Origin: Bathynomus jamesi
Taxonomy: Eukaryota > Arthropoda > Malacostraca > Isopoda > Cirolanidae
Direction: 5' to 3'
DNA: 64,000 bases
NCBI GenBank assembly: GCA_023014485.1
Contig: JAJOZX010009425.1
Span: 41,001-105,000 of the forward strand
Shown here: positions 45,209 through 55,913 of the stretch, piece by piece
Layout: each line of letters begins with the position of its first letter
How positions within the stretch are numbered: position 1 is the first letter of the stretch
Translations under genes and position numbers: made by a program
Notes under the pieces: model-generated
The model's input: only the letters and a program-made list of their open reading frames with translations
Told to the model about the DNA's origin: nothing
Databases searched by the model: none

Positions 45209-48200
45209 CAAAGGTGGGCAGGACCGAGTTCCAAAAGGACCGAACTCCAGGAACTCGGTCCTTTTTAAGGACCGTGAGCGGGAAAGTCGGTCCTTTTCTC
45301 AGTGAGGACCGAAATGAGGAGCGACGGTCCATTTTTAAGCAATTCCGGACGGTCTTTTTTAGTGATTTTAGTGTGTTTAGTGATTATTTGAAGTTCTAAA
45401 GAAGATGGAGCGTTTCCTCCAGAAGACTCAGAAAGAGACTGAGACTGAACTGAAACTTGTTTCAACACCTGGAGGAGACGAAGAATCTACTGATGTTAGT
45501 GCTTCAACTTCAAGTCAAGCAACTGGAGCTCCTAGCGGAAGAACTGAACCCGGCAATCCCTGGCCGTACCTGGACAAATACTTTGAATACCTGGGCCCCA
45601 AGGGTGAGCAGAACCTGGAGTACAAGTGCTTGCTGTGCCTGCCGAACAAGAACATCCTCTCGACAAGCAACAAGAGCCAAAACAACCTCAAGCGACATGT
45701 CTCCAGGCGCCACCCTCACGTCCAGAACCAGTTCGACCAGTGCATCAAGGACGGGGTGGAGCTCCAGAAAAAGAAGAAGCGGCGAGGAGACCCTCAGGAG
45801 CGCCCCGACGACAAGAGGCAGAGGACCATGGTTCAGCCAACTATACGGGAGGCCATGGCTGGACCGTCCAGAGTCACCAAGGCTCTCTTTGAAGAGAAGG
45901 TCAGTAAATTCAATTAAAAATCTTACAACTTTGTCTAGAAGTATTTATAATCATTAAATTACACTCAAATGTCAGTCAGTTATGATGAAACGTAACAAAT
46001 TTTTATTTCTTTTTAATTAGTTGATCACCTTATTTGTGGGCAACATGTTGCCTCTCGACGTCGTCGACTCCGATTCGTGGAAGGACTTTGTTAGTACCTG
46101 TGTCCCTGGCCAACACTCCATGTCTAGGAGGACGCTTATCAGGCGTATTGAAGACAGGTATTTTTTGTTTGGCTATTTAAATTCATTCTTGATAACAGTA
46201 TTTTCTTTTCTTTTTCTTTTAGTGATGAGCGATGACATTATAATTTTTTACTTTACTTTTGTCTTTTAATAAACTTTTTAAGGTTTGACGAGAAGAGGCA
46301 GCACCTGAGGGACGTCCTCAACTCTGTACAGTCGGTCTCTACTACGGCAGACGCTTGGACATGTGCCCACAAGTATGTTTAAATTTTAATTAATTTACTT
46401 TTTACTAATAAACTGAGAGTTTATTTTAATCAATTTATTACAATGCTGTGAAAATATAAATTATAATACTACATTTCAATTCAAAGCATTCCATTTTATT
46501 TAAGGTCGTACATGGGGATGACTGTACACTGGACTGACCAGGCCACCCTCCTCAGGCAGAAGGCAGTCTTGGCGTGCAGACGACTCACCGGACGACACAC
46601 CTTCGAGGTCCTTGCGAAGGAGATGTTACAAGGTCCTCTTCGACTTCGCCATCGAGTCCAAGGTCTGCAGGACTACTACTGACAATGGCAGCAACTTCGT
46701 CAAGGCATTTAAGTAAGCAGATTTTTTTTTTAAATTTCTTCATTCAAATTTTTTGACTTTTAAATCTTTACATTTTTAATTTTTTCTATAACATTGAATA
46801 AAAAAAATAAAAAAATATAATAATTGTGTTTCATTGTGCAGTGTCTTTGGCAAAACGGACGAGGAGCTGCCTGAGGAGGTCCAGGAAGAGGAGGAAGAAG
46901 GTGTGGGGCGGCCCGATGATGAGGACGTCGTTCAGGTTGAGGATCTGGCATCGCTTTTGGAAGGTAAATTATGGATTATTTATTATTTCTTGATTTTTTT
47001 TTCACTTTTTACAAGTCTTGTAAGGTATTTTCTTTTCACTCAAATATATTATTGAATAAATTGAACATTTCTTTTTAGCCGGTGCCACGGAGGATCCTGA
47101 ATACGTCCTGCCGAAGCACACAAGGTGCGCCGCCCACACCCTGAACCTAGTGGCCACCTCCGACGCTGACAAGGCCCTGAAGAACTCACCATCCTACAGG
47201 AAGGCGTACCGGACCGCCTTTGGTAAAGCTACGGAGCTGTGGAACAAGCAGTCAAGAAGTTCACAAGCCTCAGACACCATCAAGGCCGAGATAGGGATGC
47301 AGCTGACTGTCCCCACCGTTACGAGATGGAACTCCGTCTACGACGGGGTGTCCCGCCTGGTCGACATCTTCGGAGACAGGGAGAAGCTTCATGGACTACA
47401 CCAGACGTGCAACATTCTTGGGGTGCCTTCGTTCTCGTCTGGTGAGCAATATACATATTTGATTTTTTTTACTTTTCTTTTTGAAAAGGTAAAAAGTAAA
47501 AAGTAAAAAGTACAATATAAAAAGTTTAAGTACAGGACTAAAATATTAACTTTTTTCAGCTGATATCAACTTCTTCAAAGAGTATCTTGAGGTGATGAAG
47601 CCGGTCTGTAAGGCCTTGGACATCCTGCAAGGGGAGGACAAGGCGTACATGGGGGCACTCCTGCCCATCCTGGCCATCTCTCTCAAAATGTTGAAGGAGC
47701 AGATGGAAAGCAGCGATGTCAAGCTGTGTCAGCCACTGGTATTAGCTGTCAGGGATGGGATCAAACGTCGGTTTGGTCCCCATTTTGAGGATATGGACTT
47801 CCTCCTGGCAGCTGCGCTACACCCCAAGTTCAAATTGGGCTGGGTGAGGCTGGTGGAGGACGACGTCATGTATGACGTCGAGGAGATCAAGGCCAAGGTG
47901 AAGAAGCAGATGATGTCTATGGTGGAGAGGATTCTGGCAAGAGCGGACTCAGGCAAGGACACCAGCAGCAGCGAGGGTGAGAATGACCAGGACAATGACG
48001 ACTTCTTTGAGGCTCTCTACGAGGGCGGGGAGAAGACGAAGGAGACCGGGACCAAGTTGGTGGAGACATTTCTCAGCGAGAGGCCTGTGAAACCCTTCAT
48101 CTTCAACAAGGACTCGTTCCCCAGCCCGGCGTTGAAGGACTTGTTCATCAAGTTTAACACGCCTATCCCATCCAGTGCCGCCGTGGAGAGGCTCTTCTCT

Positions 48201-48549
48201 TTGGGGAAGGACGTCCTCAAGCCGAAAAGGTCAGGGCTCAGTGACAGCTATTTTGAAATGCTAGTCTTCTTGAAGGGAAACTCAAGCATTTAACTTAACT
48301 TTTTTTCATCATTTATGTATTGTATTAATTATAATTTACGTTAATAAAATTAAAGATTTCCGGTCTTTAATTTCATTTTTCATTTTAATCAAATTTTTCA
48401 CTTATATTATATATTATAAGGACCGAGGACCGAGTCGTTCCTAGGTCCTATCTTCAGAAAGGACCGTGACCGGGACCGTCGGTCCAGTTTGAGGCAAGGA
48501 CAGGGACCGGGACCGTTGGTCCTTTTTGAGGCCCGGGTGCCCACCTTTG
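45209..48549 (+). mobile_element. hAT transposon with intron-containing gene
   Basis: 3341 bp. Ends CAAAGGTGGGCA and its exact inverse TGCCCACCTTTG. ATTATAGT precedes it (45201-45208) and occurs after it at 48554-48561, four bases displaced, so the duplication is slightly imperfect. Both subterminal regions are packed with AGGACCG words (about a dozen), likely transposase-binding repeats. It interrupts the LINE reverse transcriptase after DFGIIV. Confidence 0.8.
45405..48296 (+). pseudogene. hAT transposase gene, seven exons, one frameshift
   Basis: Inferred exons: 45405 to about 45899, 46021-46157, 46282-46371, 46505-46711, 46841-46961, 47079-47441 and 47560-48296. Introns of 90-135 bp are AT-rich, with GT...AG borders (for example GTCAGT...TTAATTAG and GTATGT...ATTTAAG). 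Protein: BED finger (CLLCLPNKN, then HVSRRHP), STTADAWT (first Asp), TTTDNGSNFVKAF (second Asp), CAAHTLNLVA, TVTRWNSVYD and the dimerisation domain SSAAVERLFSLGKDVLKPKR. One frameshift near 46625 in exon 4. AATAAAA follows at about 48343. Coding exons are GC-rich against AT-rich introns. Confidence 0.85.
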
Positions 48550-48682
48550 ATTAATTATAGTTAGTAGTGATCTATAATTTTGTAAGCAGTGTATAGAGGC
48601 TAAAATTAAGGCGAATAAAATGCTAGGTATTATTAAGAGGAATATTCATTACGAAAGTAAGGAAGTTGGTTAATCTCTATTC

Positions 48683-48890
48683 TCAATCTTTCATCCACTC
48701 AACCAATCAACTCTGAAACAACCTTCCTTAATCCATCTTTCCCTCTGTCTATGTCTATGACCTCCAATCCTCTAATTCAATCCTTCAAATGCAGTGATTT
48801 TGGCTCTCTCTCCTTCTTCTAAGGAGGGGGGTGGCATTATTGTGGGCATTCGCCCTTGGCCCATCCTTCCTGCATAAAAAAATTATATAA
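48683..48890. repeat. Small insertion in the LINE
   Basis: About 210 bp separates two adjacent LINE motifs (HYESKEV and LVRPHLEYC). It is C/T-rich and ends in ATAAAAAAATTATATAA. No TIRs or promoter boxes were recognised; it could be a SINE or a MITE. Confidence 0.4.
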
Positions 48891-49304
48891 TTCTTGTTAG
48901 GCCTCACTTAGAATACTGCATTCACTGGTCTCCTTTACTATAGGCATGATATAGATATATTTGAAGGTGTGCAATGTAGAGCAACCAAACTCATCCCTAG
49001 CTTAAAAAGACTGGAATAGGGAAAAATTAAAGGAATTGGGTATGGTATGTTTAGGTTCGAGAGACATTGTTTGAGGGAAGATATGATAGCCTACAGATGT
49101 TCAAAATGTTTTCAGGTTTAAATAGTTCAGATTTAACTTTTACTTATTGGAGTCTGAAGGAAGAATTCGAAGGCATAATAAGAAAATTAGAAAACAGGCT
49201 TGTAGATTGGCTCTACAAAATACTTTCTTCATCATAGATTAGTACACTTCTGGAATAACTTGCCATGTGATGTGGGAAATAGTAGCTCCTTAGTTTTAAT
49301 AATA

Positions 49305-49645
49305 AAAAATGGACACCATCACGAATGACATTGTGCACATTGTAGTTTAAGTTATGTAGTCTATTTCGGTAGCTCTGTAAACAGTTTTGTTTATTGTCTG
49401 AATGAAATTAATGATTTGCAAAATTTGATTAGAAAATGTAACTTACGACTTGGATATAACCTTCAAAGGCCCAATTGGCTTCATGCTTTCCAAATTTAAT
49501 GTAATGGTGTCAGCAGTATATATACAGTATATGGCTAATAAATTTGGCTTAAGGTTAAGCAAACTAACAATAGGCAATGCCTGGCCTAACTTAACAAACC
49601 TTATGTACAGCCAGCCCCAGCAAGAGCCCTGAACTGAACTAACCA
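49305..49645. repeat. Dispersed repeat, copy 2 of 2
   Basis: Same sequence and orientation as 4674-5012. Here it is followed by a hAT relic and not by the 5.0 kb spacer, so the matching block probably represents the element itself. Confidence 0.8.
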
Positions 49646-49652
49646 GACATGG

Positions 49653-49968
49653 GGTCATTACAAGGTTTATCATTATCAGAAATTTTTCATTATCATTACA
49701 GCATTTTTGTTTCATTATCATTACAAGGCCCTTCATTATCATTGTAATGATCATTTCAATACTGAATAAGCGCTCCACCAGTGCAATGGAGGCAGGGATG
49801 CAAAGATGCTTGGCAGCAAGAACAGATACATCAGGATACAGATGTGCATTGTGCATTGTCCCTCCACCATGTCAGAGGATTGCAGTCCTCATCAATGTAG
49901 GGCTGGTCAAGGTAGCTGTGCACCTGGCTGACAACAGGGTTCTGAGAAGCTGTAGAGGGAGCTGGAGC
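49653..49968 (-). pseudogene. Old hAT transposase C-terminus, split by the next element
   Basis: Minus strand. Reading from 53803 to 53733 and, across the insertion, from 49968 down: SFNFM-like KLFNFMAAPAP, then STASQNPVVSQVHSYLDQP, CNPLTWWRDNA, and after a 7-bp duplication (AATGCAC) HLYPDVSVLAAKHLCIP and ALVERLFS. This is the hAT dimerisation region of a ZBED-like group. Downstream (49653-49756) repeated TCATTATCATTACA words replace the rest of the gene. Confidence 0.75.
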
Positions 49969-52900
49969 CAGTGGCGGACTGGCTCATAAAATTTTGTCTG
50001 CCAAAGGGGTCAGGGGGCCCATAACCCCATTACATAATTCAATTCCAGTCCTATCCTAATAGGCCTATTTATGAGTTAAGTTTGTTTAAATAAAAAAGTT
50101 AATATTTTTTTATAAATTTATTTTACCAATAAGTACAAATATTTACAAGTACTGCCTGCATGCATATACATACATACATACATGCTATACTAAAAGTAGT
50201 TTTTTAAGTTCATTACTCGAGTTTGCAAATCGGTCTATTATAGTTTCCATGTCTAACTCATCCAACATGACCTTTTCTATAGACATCAACATGTATGCTT
50301 CCAGATTCTCCTCCGACAAAGAATTTCGTAATCTTGTTTTTATTATTTTAAGCTTAGAAAATGCCCGTTCACACTGAACTTAAGTCACAGTCTGTTTGAT
50401 GCAAGAATATACAGAACACATGATGGACAACTGCCACAATTTTTAGAGCATGAATTCATTCATCATTCAGCAAAAGCTTAAATATTTCAAAGTTCAATGC
50501 AAAAGACTGCAATTCTAATTTTACTTCACCTCTATTTATCCCTGGAGCAAGCTCAAGAATACCTTCCAATGCTTCTTCTTCAAGACCATTTTTAGTAATA
50601 TATTCATAATTTGATGGATCGAGGCATGATATATCCTTATATAGTTGTCTATGGTCAATGAAACGAGATTCCAGTGATTGTACAACACGATCCATTATCA
50701 AGTTGAACACATGTACACGATAGTCTGACAAAGAATCAGATGTGTTTTTATCATCAGCAACTAGTTCATCTGTCATTCTTTGTTTTATGTTTCCTCTTGA
50801 TTGGTAACTCAGTTTTTACAAAATCAATTTTCACCGTTTGATTTTCATCATTATTGAATTGTGCAATGTGCTCATTGGATTTGTTGGCAAATTTCAAAAC
50901 CTGACTATATACTTTATCAAATTCTCTTGATCTTTTCTTCAAATCTGTAATGGATTTTTCTACCATATTCCATGCAGTAAACATATTTAAGCCACTTGTC
51001 TGTAGATAGCTTGACAAAGGGGCTGTAATTTGAAAAATATATAAGTATGTGAATGCTGTCAATATTGTTTGAAATTCTAGAAGGCTAGACAGTAAAACAT
51101 TTGCCTCCTGTTTTGTTTTTGCATCAAAATTGTTAGAGCTTTGAATAATGGATAAACATGTCAGAAGATCCACAAAATTACTGATACGTATCTCGTCAAA
51201 ATTTCAAAATATAGTAGTTGCTGCATTGGACTTCCCCGACCATCTGGTTTCACCAGTTAGCTTTAATCGTTTCATCTTTTCTTTCTCCAGATGATGTCCA
51301 ACAACTTCAATCCAGATGGCCATTCGCTTATATGATACCTTCACAAATTTTGCTAAATTCTGGAGTAAATTGAAGAAGGAAACTGCTGGTACACAACACT
51401 TTGTGGTTTCAGTAACTACTAAATTGAGTACATGGGCATAGCACCATACATGAACATGCTGATCAGCTACATCAGCAATTTTACTCTAAGCCATTATATT
51501 GTCCATGGTAGCTTGCAGCGCCATCTGTGCTATCTGATAAGCGGTTTTTCGGATCTATTTCAACACGTTGTAATGTTTCATTTAATAGGTCAAAAAGTCC
51601 CTGCCCTGTACCATCATTGCTTGGAACAATTGCAAGTAGTCGTTCATGGATAGTACCATTTAGTAAATATCGAATAACAATACTAAATTGATCAATTGAT
51701 GAAATATCCTGGGTTGAATCTACTTGTATGGAATAATACTTGGCCTCAGCAACTTCTTGAGTAATTTTTTCTTGTATCATATTCTTTATAACTTGGGGGT
51801 CAAAGAAGAATTGGTTGTTTTACTCAAGAATGTGACAAGACTACCACGACCTTTACTTTGTGCCTTTCTTTGTTTTTCTAATCTTTCACGTCGTTGTTCA
51901 GATCATATTTTGCCATCAACTGCACAGTAGCCAAGAAATTTCCATGATTTTCTGTTTCATCAAGAAGAGAATATGCTGACTCATTTCTGTGTCCACGAAA
52001 AGGAAGAGCTTGTTTTACCTAACATCTTTATTACTATATCTACAACTCTGGCAACAATATTTCTGTGCTTTAGTACTTCATCTTTTCGCTTCTGCAATAA
52101 TGCAGCGAAAAAACGAGCTAAACCACCATCATTTACTACACTGATATATTCCTGAGCATGCTTGCTATGTATACCAGTTGATTCATACTCTGATAAGCAC
52201 TGGCTAATGCGTCTGCAATCATTAAATCCTCGCACAAAAGCAGATGGGTTAGAAGAGGTTGGTGACTCAAATGTCAAGCAAAATGAACAATATAGTGATC
52301 TATTCTTCTTATTATATGTTAACCAGTGTCACCCAATTTTTCGCTTATATAACTACATTAAATGGCAGATCATGATCATGTGGCTGACTTGGATGCTCTT
52401 TGAAAAAAGATTTCAAATCTGTTCGTGCAGGATATTGAAAGAGCTTATCCTGTCTAAATGTTGGTTGATTCTCATCATTATTTAAATTAGCTACTAGATC
52501 TTTTTGATTATGTACATGTACAGGCCCAGGTTCAGTTACTGTTATTCCACCAGCTAATTCAGAATCATAAAAATCAGCATCTACAGTCTCAAAAACGTTT
52601 GGCATACCTTCATCTTTATGTCCTAGAATCTAGATCTACAGTATCAGCATGAACAGTTGTAGTTGAATTTCTCTGTAAGTCGCTTTCCTCTTTCTGACAT
52701 GTAGATATAGGTGTTGATATCATAAATGATGTTATACGCCTGCACTTTTTTGCTGAATCATTTCTTTCTGCTTCTGTTTATCTTTCCGTTTCTGTGCTCC
52801 AGATTTCCGTTTCATGTGTTCCATTTCCTTACCTGAAATATAAAAAAAATAAATAAAATTAATAAAGTAATCTGACTTACTAATTGCATTTAATATAGTC

Positions 52901-53732
52901 AAGATCAACAAATTTCAAAACAAATAACAATGCTTGAATTATACTATAATGAATGAATATATGTATTCTGTAACTGTATTGTAATGTAATGTAATCTTTT
53001 CTCAATACTATTACATGTATTTTCTTATTTATTTTTATATCTTTATATATAGCAGCTTTATATAAAATATATACATAACTTTATACATTTTATATATAGA
53101 CATAGAAATGGGTAAAATATAATTATACATATATAACAGCAATAACAAAAATAAGAGACTTACTTTGATAAATTGGAATTGATTTTAATGAAGCATGTAG
53201 GCAACTATTAAATAAACTAATGAAGTTAAAAATGTCGCACTGACAGGCAGGTTGGCAAAACTGTATTTTAGGCACGTAAATTTATAATCTTTGCTACTTT
53301 CTAAAAGTTTAAAACCTGCAATAATTTTAACAAATTAACGAAGTTATTAATACATTTGCCTTTTTATATACTATTAATAAATACAAAATAAAAAAAAACA
53401 AAAAAATTACTATCAATAAATACAAAATAAAAAAAAACAAAAAAATTACTATCAATAAATACAAAATAAAAAACAAACAAACAGATAATTACAAAAATCT
53501 AAATAAATTATATCTGTTTCATGTAATAGAAATACTGTCAACACCCTCAATTAAGATTCTAGGATATATCTCATCAGGCCCAACTGACTTATGTTTATTT
53601 GAACTTTATATACGAGTATAGTAGATTGGCTGCCAATTTTTTTTACCTCAGGTCTAGGGGGCCAACTTCCCTTTTTTCTAGGGGGGCCCATCTGCCACAT
53701 GGCAGACTGACAGCCTAGCCAGTCCGCCACTG
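49969..53732 (-). mobile_element. Full-length hAT inserted in the older hAT gene
   Basis: 3764 bp. Ends CAGTGGCGGACTGGCT and its exact inverse AGCCAGTCCGCCACTG. Exact 8-bp duplication GCTGGAGC (49961-49968, 53733-53740). GTCTGCCAAAGGGGTCAGG near the left end and GGCAGACTGACAG near the right add inverted similarity. The transposase gene is on the minus strand. 52,830-53,550 is AT-rich non-coding. Confidence 0.93.
50185..52800 (-). pseudogene. hAT transposase with TTF-type N-terminus (ZMYM1-like group)
   Basis: Frames in order on the minus strand: 52605-52345 with LFQYPARTDLKSFFKEHPSQ (TTF-like finger region); 52277-51981 with FVRGFNDCRRISQCLSEYES and HRNIVARVVDIV; then LPFRGHRNESAYSLLDE (about 52005-51955); 51780-51481 with YYSIQVDSTQDIS (first Asp) and LSDSTDGAAS (second Asp); about 51440-51210 with AHVLNLVVTETTK and LTGETRWSGK; 51173-50766; 50776-50456; and a terminal KLKIIKTRLRNSLSEEN near 50340. 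Several frameshifts and stops. Order and motifs are complete, so the copy is full-length but dead. Confidence 0.85.
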
Positions 53733-53804
53733 GCTGGAGCAGCCATAAAATTAAACAACTTGCACCGCTTTCGTGCTGGCTGGGACGGGAGGAATCAGAA
53801 GCCG

Positions 53805-55190
53805 CATATATATATATATATATAATATATGATGAATAAATCACGAAGGAAAGGAAACACAAAACGGTGCTCAAGCGCTTTCGTCTAATGACATCCTCAG
53901 GAACACTGAAATACATAAAAGGTTCCGGCCTATATATAGGTTACAGAAATATAAATAAATAACATACATACACACAAACACATATACATATATATATATA
54001 TATATATATATCATACATATCTACACATACACATATATATACATATATATGCGATAAACGGAGAAGTAAAAGTAAAACTTAAAAATTAAGGATTAGAGGA
54101 TTAACAAGAGGCAAATCGATTTTTAGCACAAGATCAAATGAGTTATAAAAATAATACAAATTTATACTGGAGATACGCCCGGGTTTAACACTTGCCTTCT
54201 TAGAGTCAAGTTTCGATATATATAAAAATAAATTGAAGATTAAAAGTAAATAAAGTAGCTTACAAGTTTACCAAAGATTGAGTGTCCTACCCTTTTTATC
54301 TAGGTTTGTTTTAAAGGAATTCAAAACAACAGGATCGAGTTGAAAAAGACCTTTGCTTATGTTGAAGTTATTTGAAAGTTGAATAATGGCAGACTCAAGA
54401 ATATTTCTATTGACAATATTGCTCGAATGAAATAAAACTGAAGCATTATTCCAATCAATACAGTGGGATAACTCTGACAAATGGACAAAAAGAGCACTGG
54501 ACAACTGTCCTGTTCTGACGGAATATTGATGCTGTTTTATACGTGTGTGCAAATCCTTTCCCGTCTGACATTATTCAACTTTCAAATAACTTCAACATAA
54601 GCAAAGGTCTTTTTCAACTCGATCCTGTTGTTTTGAATTCCTTTAAAACAAACCTAGATAAAAAGGGTAGGACACTCAATCTTTGGTAAACTTGTAAGCT
54701 ACTTTATTTACTTTTAATCTTCAATTTATTTTTATATATATCGAAACTTGACTCTAAGAAGGCAAGTGTTAAACCCGGGCGTATCTCCAGTATAAATTTG
54801 TATTATTTTTATAACTCATTTGATCTTGTGCTAAAAATCGATTTGCCTCTTTGTTAATCCTCTAATCCTTAATTTTTAAGTTTTATTTTTACTTCTCCGT
54901 TTATCGCATATATATGTATATATATATGTGTATGTGTGTAGATATGTATGTATATATATATATATATGTATATGTGTTTGTGTGTATGTATGTTATTTAT
55001 TTATATTTCTGTAACCTATATATAGGCCGGAACCTTTTATGTATTTCAGTGTTCCTGAGGATGTCATTAGACGAAAGCGCTTGAGCACCGTTTTGTGTTT
55101 CCTTTCCTTCGTGGTTTATTCATCATAAATATTTTTCACGTGTTACTTTCGTGAAATAATTTTCATATATATATATAATTTATATATATA
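53805..55190. mobile_element. Head-to-head Penelope-like palindrome
   Basis: 53805-54566 is the 3' part of a Penelope-like element on the minus strand (94 residues, HTRIKQHQYSVRTGQLSS to LDKKGRTLNLW, then 3' UTR, (TA)n and terminal block). At 54566/54567 it meets a plus-strand copy of the same end, starting inside the coding sequence (IIQLSNNFNISKGLFQLDP). The arms are about 600 bp and nearly identical. The hammerhead-like core is present in both (about 53878-53899 minus, 55055-55076 plus). Confidence 0.85.
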
Positions 55191-55913
55191 TAAGGCTGGG
55201 TCGAAAAGGGGTCAAGGTCAAGATTTGGTTAGGTACATATTGTGAGGTTGATCATTTTGTAATAGTAGTATCCACACCAAAAATCAAGGCTGTGGGACCT
55301 TCGCTAACCCCCCCTCTACCGATACTCACTTTTTTCCATATGAATTTGTATGGGAAATAGGCCAAAAATCGTAAAAATCGACCCTAAATATTAATTTTTT
55401 TGCTTTCGGATGGCCAAAATCGAGTTCCCCGGCACGAATTACATCAGAATAGACCATTCACCAACTTTTCCAGTGCTGACTCAAAGCACCGGATATAGAC
55501 CTTATATTACATTATTTTTGTTTTTTCTCTCCAGATTCCTATTTAGGTACCTAGAATGTTAAAAGTTTGTATTAAAATATGTTATTTAATTTTAAAATAT
55601 CAGTAATAAATAAAATATAGTTAAAATCTTATTAAATTAAATTATGGCTACTAGAAAAAGAAGCCACAATGCAGCCTTCGGATATCCAGCAAAATTTTCA
55701 TCTGCCATGATGCCATCAAAAGCTGATATTGTAAGGCACTTCCATTTTATTGTTAGAGAGGAAGAATCTAAAGCAGGGTAAAATAAGTAAAAATGATTGC
55801 TATAACGTAGTTGTTCAAGATACAAAAGAAATTTGGCAAAAATTTTCTTTCCCAACAATTGATACAAAGGTAATTTATGTTAGAGTTACTAGACTTATAG
55901 AAGATGCTGATAA

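Larger units (their letters stand above)
44219..49305 (+). pseudogene. CR1/L2-like LINE, decayed, split by a hAT
   Basis: Two pieces: 44219-45208 and 48550-49305. The first, in shifting frames, shows NYMPVNLTLLVGKILERI, SSQHGFRSGRSC, DVIYFDFSKAL, SGIPQESVLDPLLFIFYLND and a damaged FADD box (about 44988). It ends at NNRKFSYKMQGNW and SHEKDFGIIV. The second continues with AKIKANKMLGIIKRNIHYES and, after a 210-bp insertion, LVRPHLEYCIHW and LKELGMVCLGSRDIV. Many stops. Composition is AT-rich, unlike the LINE at 33.6 kb, so it is a separate, older family. Confidence 0.8.

Noticed and set aside
45626..45892. Alternative frames inside the first hAT exon
   Set aside because: They compete with the BED-finger frame, which has the family motifs.
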